From NCBI RefSeq assembly GCF_029784155.1, contig NC_073692.1, forward strand, positions 327,503,920 through 327,567,919: 64,000 nt of DNA, read 5' to 3'. Positions 43,733 to 55,225 of this stretch are shown here, piece by piece. The stretch comes from Uranotaenia lowii. Its lineage: Eukaryota; Arthropoda; Insecta; Diptera; Culicidae. The position numbers and the translations under genes are program-made. The notes below the pieces were generated by a model. That model saw only the letters and a list, made by a program, of their open reading frames with translations, was not told the origin of the DNA and ran no database searches. Each line of letters begins with the position of its first letter. Positions within the stretch are counted from its first letter, which is position 1.

Positions 43733-44385
43733 ATGATGTAGCTCAGTTGGCAAATCAATTGCTTCCTGAGCCAATGCCAACGAGTTCAAGACCAAGAGCA
43801 AACATCGAACACAGTTGTATGTATGTTGTATGTTGGTAATCCACCATGGGTGCACGGATTCACCGCAGTTTCTGCCAAAGTATGGGTTCACATGCAATCC
43901 TTAGATTATTAGGTTCGACAAATCTCCAATGCAGCGCGCCACCATACCCAGACCCCATGGCTTCATATGAACTGTTATGTGATGAATGTATTGCGTGTGT
44001 TGATGTAGGTATATTTTGGAAGAACGAATCAATCAGGTGGGCTAGTATACTTACAGGTATTCCGGCATCCGTGTATATACCTGGCCAGCTGGCAACTGAT
44101 TGAACATTCCAATTATATAGTTAGTTATATAATGAAACACATCTTACCTGTCGGCCCGCTTATGGGATTCGAACCCAAAAGTTTTTCTTGCCGATACCGG
44201 GAATCGAACCCGGTACGCCTGGCGTACCAATACCAGACTCGCGCCAGCCTATCCACTAGACCACATCGGCGCTCGGCGGCAGGATAAGTTTTTCAATAAC
44301 TGTTTGCTAACTGCAACGTTAATATAAATCGCGAATGCCAAAAAACAGGTAATACGACTGAATCGAAACAAACAAAAATTCCTTT
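43733..44385 (+). mobile_element. tRNA-derived SINE split by a second tRNA-like repeat
   Basis: The head at 43733-43825 (GTAGCTCAGTTGGCA, then GAGTTCAAGACC) and the tail at 44285-44385 (GGATAAGTTTTTCAATAACT... CGAAACAAACAAAAA) match the two halves of the intact SINE at 55032-55225 in the same order. The 460 bases between are foreign and include the minus-strand tRNA-like 44190-44270. No target duplication was determined for either insertion. Confidence 0.6.
44190..44270 (-). repeat. tRNA-like sequence (minus strand)
   Basis: The acceptor stem GCCGATG/TATCGGC is complementary with one G-T pair. The A-box-like TGGTCTAGTGGATAGGC and a perfect T-arm CCGGG-TTCGATT-CCCGG are present, but the 81-base length and the anticodon arm do not fold normally. 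A second GGGTTCGAATCCC lies just downstream (about 44164-44176). This fits a tRNA-derived SINE head more than a gene. Confidence 0.6.
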
Positions 44386-46051
44386 ATTAAGATTTGTGCA
44401 AAATATTGTATTAAGATTTCGAATAAGCCCATTGCCCCCTGTGTTCTCCTTACTTATGACGCTTGTTAGACAATTGGAAAATATGATAGGAGAGCTGGGT
44501 ATAAAATGAGCAGAGCTGAAAAGATGCGATCAGTATTCCACTGAACAAACATTTTTCAATATTTCTGAAAATCTGAAATTGACACTTTTGTGCGTTCCTA
44601 AACATATGTGGACGTTCTCAGTTTTCTATATAACGTAAATCTGACGAAAACGAAAACAAAAATTTTATGGAGTTTTTCTTGCCAATTTTCAACTTTTCTC
44701 GTAAGAAATTACGGCATCAAAAAGCAAAAAACCATATGTCATCTTTACCAACGATGAACATTGGACTTTATATTCATTACACGTCGGAAAAATTTCTTAT
44801 TCAATAATATTTCTGTTATTGGAACTATTTTTTACCAAACTTTGCGGTTAGGGTCTATAAGACCCGAACTGTACTTTCATGAAGCGATATCTAAAAAAAA
44901 AAAAACGGTTAAGCTAAATGCATGAAAATCTCTGACTTATCCTAAAATGAGGTGCTCAACAATTCTTGGATAGGGTTACCAGACTCATTCAGAAGAAAAA
45001 ACGACAATTAGCCGGTTGGGGTCATATAGACCCGGTTTTAGACCTACTATCAGCAATGAAATTATTTTTATCAAATTAAATTCAATCATCATCTTTCGAA
45101 TAAGTTATCTTCAGTTCAAATGGACATTTTTCACCGTATCTAAAATTTCCATTTCAAATCGTGAACAAATATCATTTCAAATTTGAGATATAACAAAGTA
45201 ATTTTTCGATCAATCTTAAATTGGAAATGAAGTGAAAAAATATAAATCAATACTAATAATAATTAATAATTGTTATCATTTTGCCCAAAAATTTTGAATC
45301 ATGGGTAATTTCTAACCTGCATTGAAATGAATTTCAGAATTCAGATTTATTTTATTTTTCATCTGGTGTAAGGGTTCTTATGTCAAGTTCTTCAAATTCG
45401 AGTTTTATTCGAAATTATATTTCACATTAGTTTTCTGGTATTTCGAAAATATTGGCTTAGCATTTCGATTTCAGAGTAAAATCATTATTTCGAATAATCT
45501 ATTGAGAACTCAACGGAAAAAAGAATTGATTTGAAAAAAGTTTCAAATTCTGATTTTGAGACGCATTAGTAAAATGTGTTCTTGGAGTTTGTGTGATGGT
45601 CATGAGTAAGAAAGTGGTGCTTGAAATTAATTTCCTTATTTATTGTGCATTTTTATAGATATTATAGATACAGATATTTTTCCACACAAATTCGGGCCGG
45701 GAGAATCTTGGGGTTGACAAATTGTTATCAAATTTTGCATACGTAAGAAACATATCACTAGCTAGCTTTTCTTAAAATTTCATTCAATTCCATCCACGCA
45801 ATCAAAACTTATTCAAAATAGAATTCGAAGCATGAATTTAAAGGACTGTTCTTAAAAAGAACTTTGGCCTTAGTTCTAAGTCGAGATTGTTACTCTTGAA
45901 TCATTTTAGTCGATCATCAACACATGATATGAAATTCAAAAATTTTGAGTTTAGAAAAGAACATTTTACTTGACATTTTTGGACACTCATACGGAGGTTG
46001 AACCCCCAAAACTATGTTAAATAACATAAAACAAATGTATCAACAAAACAA
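44386..46051. other. AT-rich intergenic sequence
   Basis: No gene. Two GGTC(A)TATA(A)GACC palindromic motifs (about 44850 and 45020) resemble the one at 24387 and may mark a dispersed repeat. Confidence 0.4.
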
Positions 46052-46250
46052 ATGAGTACAGGTCTAGCACAACACAGTATAGAAACTAGCCACCTATTTG
46101 ATTTTGAAAAAACGATAATTTTAAAAAGAATAGCAGGCTTTAATGCTAAAATAACTTCTAAAACTATTAACATTAAAATTAAAGGTTATGATAATGTAGT
46201 TAACACTTGGACTTGTGTAACTTTAAAACTGTTTACAACCCTGTTATATC
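46052..46250 (+). pseudogene. Penelope-like C-terminal fragment (probable)
   Basis: TGLAQHSIETSHLFDFEKTIILKRI has the pattern of the region after the GIY-YIG core in Penelope-like proteins (compare ALVKHCVTHQHRFDLTKANVLDR in the intact copy here). The following text is degraded, and no RT lies beside it. It is an old, unrelated copy. Confidence 0.45.
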
Positions 46251-48198
46251 GAAATTAAAACAGACACTGACAAACAAATGTACACGCAACACAAACAAAT
46301 TGACCGAAACCAAAATTGAATAGACGGAGGCCAGTAAATTGTAAGATTTTAAAATGGGTAGTTAATTTTGAAATTTGTCGTTAAAAATATAATTTTAGTG
46401 TCCACTGGAGAGGGGCGAATGCCATAGTAGCATGAAACGTAAATTGCCTTAACCAACCCTTTCCATTTTTTTTTATTTCCTAACAGACATTTAAGTTTTA
46501 ATCAAATCATTTTTCATATTGCTTTTCATTCTCCCATTTTAATTTCTTCAATATCAACAATGTTTAATGCCATAGGACAAACTACGAATAGTCATCGCCA
46601 TTGCTATGTTTAAAATTCTCATTAAATCAGATTTTGAATAAGGCCGAAACAAATATCAATTTCTTCCGCTTTCATCCCACGATATTTCCTTATTACACGA
46701 AGGGGAGGAAAGTTTGTGTTTTTTATGGAAATTTCGAAAAAATTTACAAATATCCGGAAGAAAAAAAAAGTATAAAACAAATTGTCAAAGATGGGAGTCT
46801 TATCACCTTTTGTATTCTTGATTTAAATTTTTCTGATAAAAATTACTTGATTTATATGTTTAGTGCAATGTACTTTCGTGCAGTTTATTCCAATTTTTAA
46901 GTTTTTTGCATTATTTTTTATCATCCACCCCCCCCCCCCCCCCCCTCACGATTTTCTTCTCCGAGTGAAAAATTCTCTTTAATATGATCTTCAATTTATC
47001 ATGCTTTTAAACTAAGCTTGCCAGATTGCCCGGTTTTATCCGGGTTTGCCCGGATATCGTGAAAAAAAGTCCGAATATTGCCCGGATTTTTTCACAATTT
47101 TCACAAAGAAACCAAAAAAAATCAAAGATTTTGAGTAAGTTTCAGCAAAATAGATTAAGGGTATGAAAATTTTCAATGGTTCGCTGATTTCGCTGATTTA
47201 CTTTTATAAACCTTTAAATATTTAAGTGTTCCAAAAAGTTTTTGGAAGTCTGCTATTACATTAATAAGACATTAATTTCAATTTTTTTTGCATTTTTTTC
47301 TTTGCTCTTATGTAAAATTACACCTTTTGCCCGGTTTTTGCCCGGATTTTGGATTTGAAAAATTGAAATCCATGCACGGATTTTGCCAAGTTTTTTTTTG
47401 AAAAAATGCCCGGAATCGCTAGGCCCGGATGGGAGTGGAAAAATTTCTGGCAACCTTATTTTAAACTGTGTTAAAATGACTGTATCCCCAAATGAGAAAT
47501 TACAGGAAACATAGAAAGCCAAATTTAAAAAAACTGTAGTTTTTGAATCCTTGTACAGATCATCTTTCGAAAAAATGTAATAACTAAAAACCTTTTTTTT
47601 TAAATATGTTTGAAAATCTTTTTATCAAGTTCGATCATGAAAGGAGAATACTTTTCAGTCTTTTCAGTAGAGAATCAATTAAATCATCTAGTATTAGAGC
47701 TAACTCGAAGTATATATTTTTAAATGGCTGAAAAATGTAAAGTTTATTCTGCAGCTTCTAAAACTACAATGCAAAAATTTTCCCCAATTTCAAGCAAATC
47801 AAATTGCCGAATACGTACAGCAATCCAAATTATTGCAGAAAACTAGCAAACATTTTCCGTCTTGGTGGTTTTTCCAGCATTTGATCATCATTGCTGAAAA
47901 CTAGCATTAGATCTGTCAAACTTATATATTTGCCTTCAAATTCCAGCGATGGCACAGCATTTAAGCAACAAGTTTTCTTTTCGATAAGATAAAGTATTTT
48001 TTTGAACAAACTTATAATTTTTATTTATATTTCAAATGGAGCATGATGTCCAATATTTGACGAAAAGAAGTCAACCTATTGGCAGAAATAATAAAAATAT
48101 TAGATTTAAAAAAAAATAAATGTCGGTCAAGAAAAATGAACAAACAAATTTATTTTTATAAATAAGACTATCAGAGTGGTTGGATTTTGAAATTTCAA
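46251..48198. other. AT-rich intergenic sequence
   Basis: No gene. A run of about 20 C lies at 46926-46946. A dispersed repeat with CCCGG-TTTT-CCCGGAT text occupies about 47015-47455. Nothing else is recognised. Confidence 0.4.
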
Positions 48199-48257
48199 TT
48201 TTTAATTTAAATTGGCATTTCAGTCAAAAGGAAGCAAACACTAAAATTTACAATTTG

Positions 48258-48298
48258 CCCGACGTTTCGGCCTTTGGTCTTGGCCTTCCTCAAGGGAT
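48258..48298 (-). ncRNA. Hammerhead-like motif, left copy
   Basis: This is the mirror image of 52976-53016. See that entry for the elements; both copies are identical. Confidence 0.35.
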
Positions 48299-48747
48299 AT
48301 CTAAAAATTATTTTATTTTTTGAAAATTTTTGAAGTTGTGAATTTTACAAAGTTTTGTCTAATGTTGTACTTACATTGCATTATACTGTATGTGTTCCTG
48401 AGTGTATCGGATGTGAGGGGAAGTTTTGCTGGTATCTAACCTGTTATGATAATTGTTTTTTGTTGAATTTTCTATTTGAATATTGGATTTGTGTGTACTT
48501 TACCTTTATCTTGTATGTTGTTATCACTATGGTCATAATTTTATAAAAATTTCTAACTGTTTTCTGCGGACACAATTTGTTTAAACCTTTTAATTTTAAT
48601 GTGGTTTTGTTTACACTTGATGTTGGATTGTGTGTTTGTATGTGTGAAGTAATTACATTTTTGTATTTAATATAGAAGTGTGTAAAAGCTCTTTTTCCAA
48701 AATTGATCTTATTTATCTAGTGTGCGTATACTTATCATTCTACTGTT

Positions 48748-51099
48748 TCAGTCGGGTGGCTGCTCCATATGGGTTGATCCGGATAGAGCCATTGGTTGAG
48801 ATGAGTTGAGTGTCGGATCGGCTTGGTTAAATTTTGTTTTTACTCTCCTTCGATTGGCACTCACTGAGTGTAGTATCTCGGAGTATACAGGAGACATATC
48901 TTCTACGTCGGTACGATAATTAACAGCGTGTTTGGTGGATTTGATGTGAAATGTCTCAAGAACGTTCAGGCGTGAGTTCTGGTATGTACGATCTAAAACG
49001 TTTGCCTTCGTTAGATCGAAGCGGTGTTGATGCGTCACGCAGTGCTTGACGAGAGCTGTGGTGCTATCGGCTAATGCTTTTATCTTCTCACTCGAATAAT
49101 CGCAGCCTGTGTTGAGAAGCGAATCTAGTTTGGTTATGCTAGATTTATGTGCTGATAGACGTTTTTTAAATAGTTGTTGCGTTTGGCCAATATATTTTCC
49201 TGGGCAACCTGTGCATGGGATCTGGTATATAATATTATGCTGTAACATTATATCGAGTGGATCTTTTACTTTTGTGTAGAAGTTTTTTATGGTGTTGTTA
49301 GATTTTGTAGCGATTCGCCAGGTTGAATAATCTTCTTTAAATATATTGGCGAGTTGTTCACTTAGCTGTGGTACATATGGAGCGGCGCTGTATCTTTTTG
49401 GTTCCTGATTTTCGATTTTATTTTCCTCAGTAGGCTTTTCCACTTGTGATGTAATAGTATGAAATATTCTATTTATCAAGGTGGTTGGATAGTTGTTGAT
49501 TTTGAGTTGTTGGTGAACTATATCTTTTATTTGAGTTTTGCTGAGGTTTTTACTTAGGGTGTTGACACGTTGTACAAAGTTGTAAGCTACATTTATTTTC
49601 ATTTTGAGACTGTGGAGTGATAGATAGTTGAGTATTCGACCAGACGCTATCGGCTTGCTGTACCACTCAGTTGACATGTTTCCATCTGGGAATCTGATCA
49701 CGACCATATCGAGGAACGGAAGTCGGCCTTCGTTTTCTTCTTCGACCGTGAACTGTAAGTGGGAATCGTATAAGTTGAAGCTCTGCAAAGTTTCGTGGAC
49801 CTTGTCTTTTGGTAGTACTAGGAATAAGTCATCCACGTACTTTTTTAGAACGGGTATTTTGTAAGTCATGTTTCTCGTGACTGTGTCGATCAAAATACTT
49901 ATAACGATATCTGCCAAAATTGGTGATAGTGGGCTCCCCATAGCTGTGCCAAATTTTTGGAGGTAAATGTTTGACTTGTACATAAAATAGCTGCTGTCGA
50001 GGCAGAACTCAGTTATTTCCAGAAAGAGGTCTAGATTTATATTTGTATTATCCCGTATCTTATCCCAGTTGTTGATGATTCCGCTTATGACAAGATATTT
50101 GGGAACATTTGTAAAAAGCGATATTACATCGAAGGACACCATAATGTGGTCTTTGGGGATTACGGTGTTGCATATTTCGGTAGAAAATTCGAAAGAATTT
50201 TTGATGTTGGTTTCGGATTGTATCGATCGTTGTAAAATTGACGCAAGAAATTTTGATAATCTGTATGTTGGGCTGGTCAAAGCTGGCACGACTGGTCTCA
50301 AAGGAAGATCTGACTTGTGGGCCTTAGGCTGACCGTAAATTCTGGGACACGTAGCTGTGGTGCTTTTGAGGTAGTAAGCAGTTTTGTGATCTATGAGTTT
50401 TAGTTGTAGCAGTCGTTTTACTATATCATTTGTTTTGGTTTCAAATATTGTAGTTAGATCTTTGTTTTGTTTAGCATACGTGTTTGTGTCACTGACCAGC
50501 TGTAGCATTCTGTTGTCATAGGCTTCTCTATACATAATGACTGTCTTATTTCCCTTGTCTGATTGTAGAATGCATATTTCTGGATTTTGTTTTAAAAATT
50601 TGGTTGTGTTATTTCTTGCGTTGGTTAAGAATTTTTCAGTTGGATCTTTTTTAATGTTTTTACTGTATTTATCTAGATGTGTTTTTATAGCATTTGCGGC
50701 CCGAAACCTGTTTCGATTCTGTACGTCAACGTCTTTGTTGGTTTTGATCAAATCTTCTATTCCAGCCAACAAATGAAGAATTGGGATATCATTTGCATCA
50801 TTGTACGGTAATGTGAATTTTGGCCCTAGGCTTAGCAACGTTGTAACTTCTGGTGGAATTTCGAGTTTTGTGGCATTAAGTATGGCTTTTTTGTTGGTAA
50901 TCGGTTGGTTTTCAAATTTCTGCGTGGGCATTGCTAGTAGGTTTTGCAATTTGTGCATAACTGTTTTATTGCGTTTAAATGAATTAGTGTTGTAGGCTTT
51001 CGTTTGCGTATTGATGTATTTGACAGCCACACTATTGCCAACGTAGTTTTGAATATCTGACTTTAGTGTTTTTAATCTCTTCTCACAGTTTTTGATCAT
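48748..51099 (-). CDS. Penelope-like reverse transcriptase / GIY-YIG endonuclease
   Basis: The 783-residue protein has an N-terminal region, a reverse transcriptase and a C-terminal GIY-YIG nuclease, the layout of Penelope-like elements. RT blocks: CILQSDKGNKTVIM, RIYGQPKAHK, LRPVVPA, MVSFDVISLFTNVP (catalytic Asp), GTAMGSPLSPILADI and KKYVDDLFLV (Asp pair, about residue 420), LPFLDMVV. The nuclease core is IIYQIPCTGCPGKYIGQT...RLSAHK (about residue 625). The frame is open 22 codons past Met 51099 to the junction at 51166, so the true N-terminus was lost when the inverted copy formed. No stop or frameshift is seen. It would nick and copy its RNA; activity depends on the missing 5' end. Confidence 0.9.
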   Translation of the reverse strand: MIKNCEKRLKTLKSDIQNYVGNSVAVKYINTQTKAYNTNSFKRNKTVMHKLQNLLAMPTQKFENQPITNKKAILNATKLEIPPEVTTLLSLGPKFTLPYNDANDIPILHLLAGIEDLIKTNKDVDVQNRNRFRAANAIKTHLDKYSKNIKKDPTEKFLTNARNNTTKFLKQNPEICILQSDKGNKTVIMYREAYDNRMLQLVSDTNTYAKQNKDLTTIFETKTNDIVKRLLQLKLIDHKTAYYLKSTTATCPRIYGQPKAHKSDLPLRPVVPALTSPTYRLSKFLASILQRSIQSETNIKNSFEFSTEICNTVIPKDHIMVSFDVISLFTNVPKYLVISGIINNWDKIRDNTNINLDLFLEITEFCLDSSYFMYKSNIYLQKFGTAMGSPLSPILADIVISILIDTVTRNMTYKIPVLKKYVDDLFLVLPKDKVHETLQSFNLYDSHLQFTVEEENEGRLPFLDMVVIRFPDGNMSTEWYSKPIASGRILNYLSLHSLKMKINVAYNFVQRVNTLSKNLSKTQIKDIVHQQLKINNYPTTLINRIFHTITSQVEKPTEENKIENQEPKRYSAAPYVPQLSEQLANIFKEDYSTWRIATKSNNTIKNFYTKVKDPLDIMLQHNIIYQIPCTGCPGKYIGQTQQLFKKRLSAHKSSITKLDSLLNTGCDYSSEKIKALADSTTALVKHCVTHQHRFDLTKANVLDRTYQNSRLNVLETFHIKSTKHAVNYRTDVEDMSPVYSEILHSVSANRRRVKTKFNQADPTLNSSQPMALSGSTHMEQPPD

Positions 51100-51166
51100 A
51101 TACCACGTGTGTTCGATTTCAATATTGAGAATTGACTTTTTGATGCGATTAATGGCGTGTTTGTAG

Positions 51167-52526
51167 TGTTCCCAAATATCTTGTCATAAGCGGAATCATC
51201 AACAACTGGGATAAGATACGGGATAATACAAATATAAATCTAGACCTCTTTCTGGAAATAACTGAGTTCTGCCTCGACAGCAGCTATTTTATGTACAAGT
51301 CAAACATTTACCTCCAAAAATTTGGCACAGCTATGGGGAGCCCACTATCACCAATTTTGGCAGATATCGTTATAAGTATTTTGATCGACACAGTCACGAG
51401 AAACATGACTTACAAAATACCCGTTCTAAAAAAGTACGTGGATGACTTATTCCTAGTACTACCAAAAGACAAGGTCCACGAAACTTTGCAGAGCTTCAAC
51501 TTATACGATTCCCACTTACAGTTCACGGTCGAAGAAGAAAACGAAGGCCGACTTCCGTTCCTCGATATGGTCGTGATCAGATTCCCAGATGGAAACATGT
51601 CAACTGAGTGGTACAGCAAGCCGATAGCGTCTGGTCGAATACTCAACTATCTATCACTCCACAGTCTCAAAATGAAAATAAATGTAGCTTACAACTTTGT
51701 ACAACGTGTCAACACCCTAAGTAAAAACCTCAGCAAAACTCAAATAAAAGATATAGTTCACCAACAACTCAAAATCAACAACTATCCAACCACCTTGATA
51801 AATAGAATATTTCATACTATTACATCACAAGTGGAAAAGCCTACTGAGGAAAATAAAATCGAAAATCAGGAACCAAAAAGATACAGCGCCGCTCCATATG
51901 TACCACAGCTAAGTGAACAACTCGCCAATATATTTAAAGAAGATTATTCAACCTGGCGAATCGCTACAAAATCTAACAACACCATAAAAAACTTCTACAC
52001 AAAAGTAAAAGATCCACTCGATATAATGTTACAGCATAATATTATATACCAGATCCCATGCACAGGTTGCCCAGGAAAATATATTGGCCAAACGCAACAA
52101 CTATTTAAAAAACGTCTATCAGCACATAAATCTAGCATAACCAAACTAGATTCGCTTCTCAACACAGGCTGCGATTATTCGAGTGAGAAGATAAAAGCAT
52201 TAGCCGATAGCACCACAGCTCTCGTCAAGCACTGCGTGACGCATCAACACCGCTTCGATCTAACGAAGGCAAACGTTTTAGATCGTACATACCAGAACTC
52301 ACGCCTGAACGTTCTTGAGACATTTCACATCAAATCCACCAAACACGCTGTTAATTATCGTACCGACGTAGAAGATATGTCTCCTGTATACTCCGAGATA
52401 CTACACTCAGTGAGTGCCAATCGAAGGAGAGTAAAAACAAAATTTAACCAAGCCGATCCGACACTCAACTCATCTCAACCAATGGCTCTATCCGGATCAA
52501 CCCATATGGAGCAGCCACCCGACTGA
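51167..52526 (+). pseudogene. Inverted 5'-truncated copy of the Penelope-like ORF
   Basis: This holds the C-terminal half of the ORF (RT from the VPKYLVISG block onward plus the GIY-YIG nuclease), identical to the minus copy. The frame is open from the junction, with Met at 51291 giving 411 residues. It lacks the first RT catalytic Asp block, so it cannot make a working RT. Confidence 0.9.
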
Positions 52527-52975
52527 AACAGTAGAATGATAAGTATACGCACACTAGATAAATAAGATCAATTTTGGAAAAAGAGCTTTTACACACTTCT
52601 ATATTAAATACAAAAATGTAATTACTTCACACATACAAACACACAATCCAACATCAAGTGTAAACAAAACCACATTAAAATTAAAAGGTTTAAACAAATT
52701 GTGTCCGCAGAAAACAGTTAGAAATTTTTATAAAATTATGACCATAGTGATAACAACATACAAGATAAAGGTAAAGTACACACAAATCCAATATTCAAAT
52801 AGAAAATTCAACAAAAAACAATTATCATAACAGGTTAGATACCAGCAAAACTTCCCCTCACATCCGATACACTCAGGAACACATACAGTATAATGCAATG
52901 TAAGTACAACATTAGACAAAACTTTGTAAAATTCACAACTTCAAAAATTTTCAAAAAATAAAATAATTTTTAGAT

Positions 52976-53016
52976 ATCCCTTGAGGAAGGCCAAGACCAA
53001 AGGCCGAAACGTCGGG
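52976..53016 (+). ncRNA. Hammerhead-like motif, right copy
   Basis: In order: CCC, TTGAGGA, a GGCC...GGCC stem with a nine-base loop, GAAAC, GTC, GGG. The arrangement (CUGANGA-like box, stem II, GAAA, GUC, closing stem) is that of hammerhead ribozymes reported in Penelope-like elements. The first box reads UUGAGGA, with U where the essential C is expected, and helix III would be minimal. Cleavage is not assured. Confidence 0.4.
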
Positions 53017-53075
53017 CAAATTGTAAATTTTAGTGTTTGCTTCCTTTTGACTGAAATGCCAATTTAAATTAAAAA

Positions 53076-55031
53076 GAATAATAATCATCAGTCGTTAAAA
53101 ATTACTTAGAAATTTCAATTTAAAATCTAATTTAGAATCCAAAGTTTTCCGGTTGTTGTTTTGAAAAAAAAAATGCTGATTTTCAGCAATTGAGCTTGCT
53201 GGATTTACAGTAATTGATTCTGCTGAATTTTCTGGAAAACAAAATCGCTGGAAAGATATCGGGACAATATCCAGCAAATCTTTCTGGTTTCTAGCTAAAC
53301 TTAATTTACTGTTTATGAATCTTATGTGATACTTTTGAACTTTGCCAGTTTTAATGAGGAATTTAAATAAAGGTTTTGCCATTTGTGATAAATTTATTAT
53401 GATATGGATGATTCAATTTGCCAGAATTTTTACAGCATGTTGACGGGACGGGTAAATCTCGGGAATTTTATATACAAACCTGGCAAAATCCGGGTACTTT
53501 TTCAAAGATAACGCGCGAAAATCCGGGCAATATCCGGGCAATATTCGAGCAAATTTTGTAAAAACCCGAAAATTGAAAGAAAAAAATTAAAAAATAAATT
53601 TTTTCATCAAAATTTATTGACAAATTCTAAATCATATTAAAGGCTTTCTAAAAAACGTTTATGGTTACTTTTGAAGAACTTAATTCGTTTTGGATTCATA
53701 AATACAAAATTTTACATCACAATTTGTTTTTTTTTTTTTTTTGTTGATTTGCCGAATAAAGTGAAGAAATCCGGGCTTTTTCAATGAAATCTAGGCACCC
53801 AAGCTGAGCCAGACTGTTCCCAAATTTTGTATTAAATATTCTGGAAACCCGAACAAACCGGGCAATCTAGTAACCTTATGCATGATCAAACTATCTAACT
53901 TTGATCCCACTTTGAATCTTCAATATGCCAATGGAAAAAATTGAACTTTTCGAATAATGAATAAAGTCATCATTCGAATATAATAACAAAGATTGTATCG
54001 AAAATGTTTCGAAGCATTTATTTTTATTATTTTAAAATCCTTTATATTTATGTTCTACTACTTGAGCTGTCTTATTACTACAGAGGAAGTTCATTGTTAA
54101 AACGTTAGCTTGATGATAAAATGAAGTATGAATAACACACGATAGTTCACTGTTTATCATACGAGTTTCCTTAATTTATGCCAGCAAGGAGAATTATTTG
54201 CAATTTTTGGCAATTATGGAACCAAAATTGGCTCTAGGTCTTAAGTAAGATTTTCATTTAATACTAAAGTTTGAGCAACGTTTTTAAAATGTTTTTGGTT
54301 ATGTTACATTCGAAATTCACAACAAAAACAATTCGATTTACACTGCGTTTCGAAATTTATATCTAAGGTTTCTGTCAGATCAAAGTGCTTAGCTGAAATG
54401 TAAATTCAGTTGGAATTTATTTACTTTAAATCTATTCCAGTAAAAAGGGTGATAAAATCAGCTCTTAATTTCAGGATTGCATCCCAAAGTTTTGATTTTG
54501 ATTTTGACTTGAAATTCGAAATAAGATAACAAAAGGGGTCAGAATTTGTACTTGAAATTCAATATAAGGAATGCATTTTCTATAATTTATTAAAAAGCCA
54601 TATTCTGAATCTTTACTTAAGTTGAATGAACGATGAATTGATTTTACTTCATGATTGTCAAATCTAGTAATCGTATTCGTTATCTGAGTTGCCTCTCAGT
54701 CTTCCAATTATTATAGATTGGTTCAAACAATAAACAACATAATCAATGTTTTAACATCCTTGATATAAATTTAGACTTTTGTTTTGACATTTCTTGTTTG
54801 CATTCTGTCTGATAAAAAACTTATCTTTTGATCTGAATTTTTAAGCCTTATTTTATTTTGAAAAATTTTCCACCAGCTGCTAATCTGAAATTTTTTTGAA
54901 AATTTAATCATACTATAAATTTCCTCCAATTAAATAATACTGCACATGCCTTTGTTACAAAAAGTTACGAATTTGTATACAAAATTTATACAACATGTTT
55001 AAAAATTGTTTATTCGAATAGCTTTCTTAAT
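53076..55031. other. AT-rich intergenic sequence
   Basis: No gene. The dispersed CCGGG-type repeat appears at about 53440-53880. Nothing else is recognised. Confidence 0.4.
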
Positions 55032-55225
55032 TGGCTTGTGATATAGCTCAGTTGGCAAGTCAGTTGCTTTCTGAGCCGATGTCCGTGAGTTCGAGCCCAA
55101 GAGTAAACATCGGTCACAGTTGTACCGGATAAGTTTTTCAATGACTTGTCCGCCAACTTCATCGTTGATATAAGTCGCGAATGACACGAATATGTTAAAA
55201 CGACTATAATCGAAACAAAAAAAAA
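55032..55225 (+). mobile_element. tRNA-derived SINE, intact
   Basis: The 194-base element has a tRNA-like head (A-box TAGCTCAGTTGGCA, B-box GAGTTCGAGCCC), a unique tail and a final poly-A. Target duplication AGCTTTCTTAAT / AGCTTTTTTAAT (55020-55031, 55226-55237) has one mismatch. RNA polymerase III would transcribe it from the internal boxes; it relies on LINE enzymes. Fragments of the family lie near 20820, 37126, 39572 and 43733. Confidence 0.85.

Larger units (their letters stand above)
48199..53075 (-). mobile_element. Penelope-like element with inverted 5'-truncated copy
   Basis: The minus-strand copy (48199-51166) joins head-to-head a plus-strand copy (51167-53075). Position i on the left matches 101274-i on the right over 1909 bases with no indel seen and identical translation across 411 codons, so both arms arose together or very recently. 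Inverted or tandem partial copies (pseudo-LTRs) are typical of Penelope-like elements. The outer ends carry a hammerhead-like motif. Confidence 0.9.

Noticed and set aside
44190..44270. Functional tRNA gene
   Set aside because: Acceptor and T arms fit, but the anticodon arm and length do not, and the context is SINE-like.
48355..48546. 63-codon ORF repeated at 52728-52919
   Set aside because: It lies in the 3' UTR of the Penelope-like element on the antisense strand and is duplicated only because the arms are.
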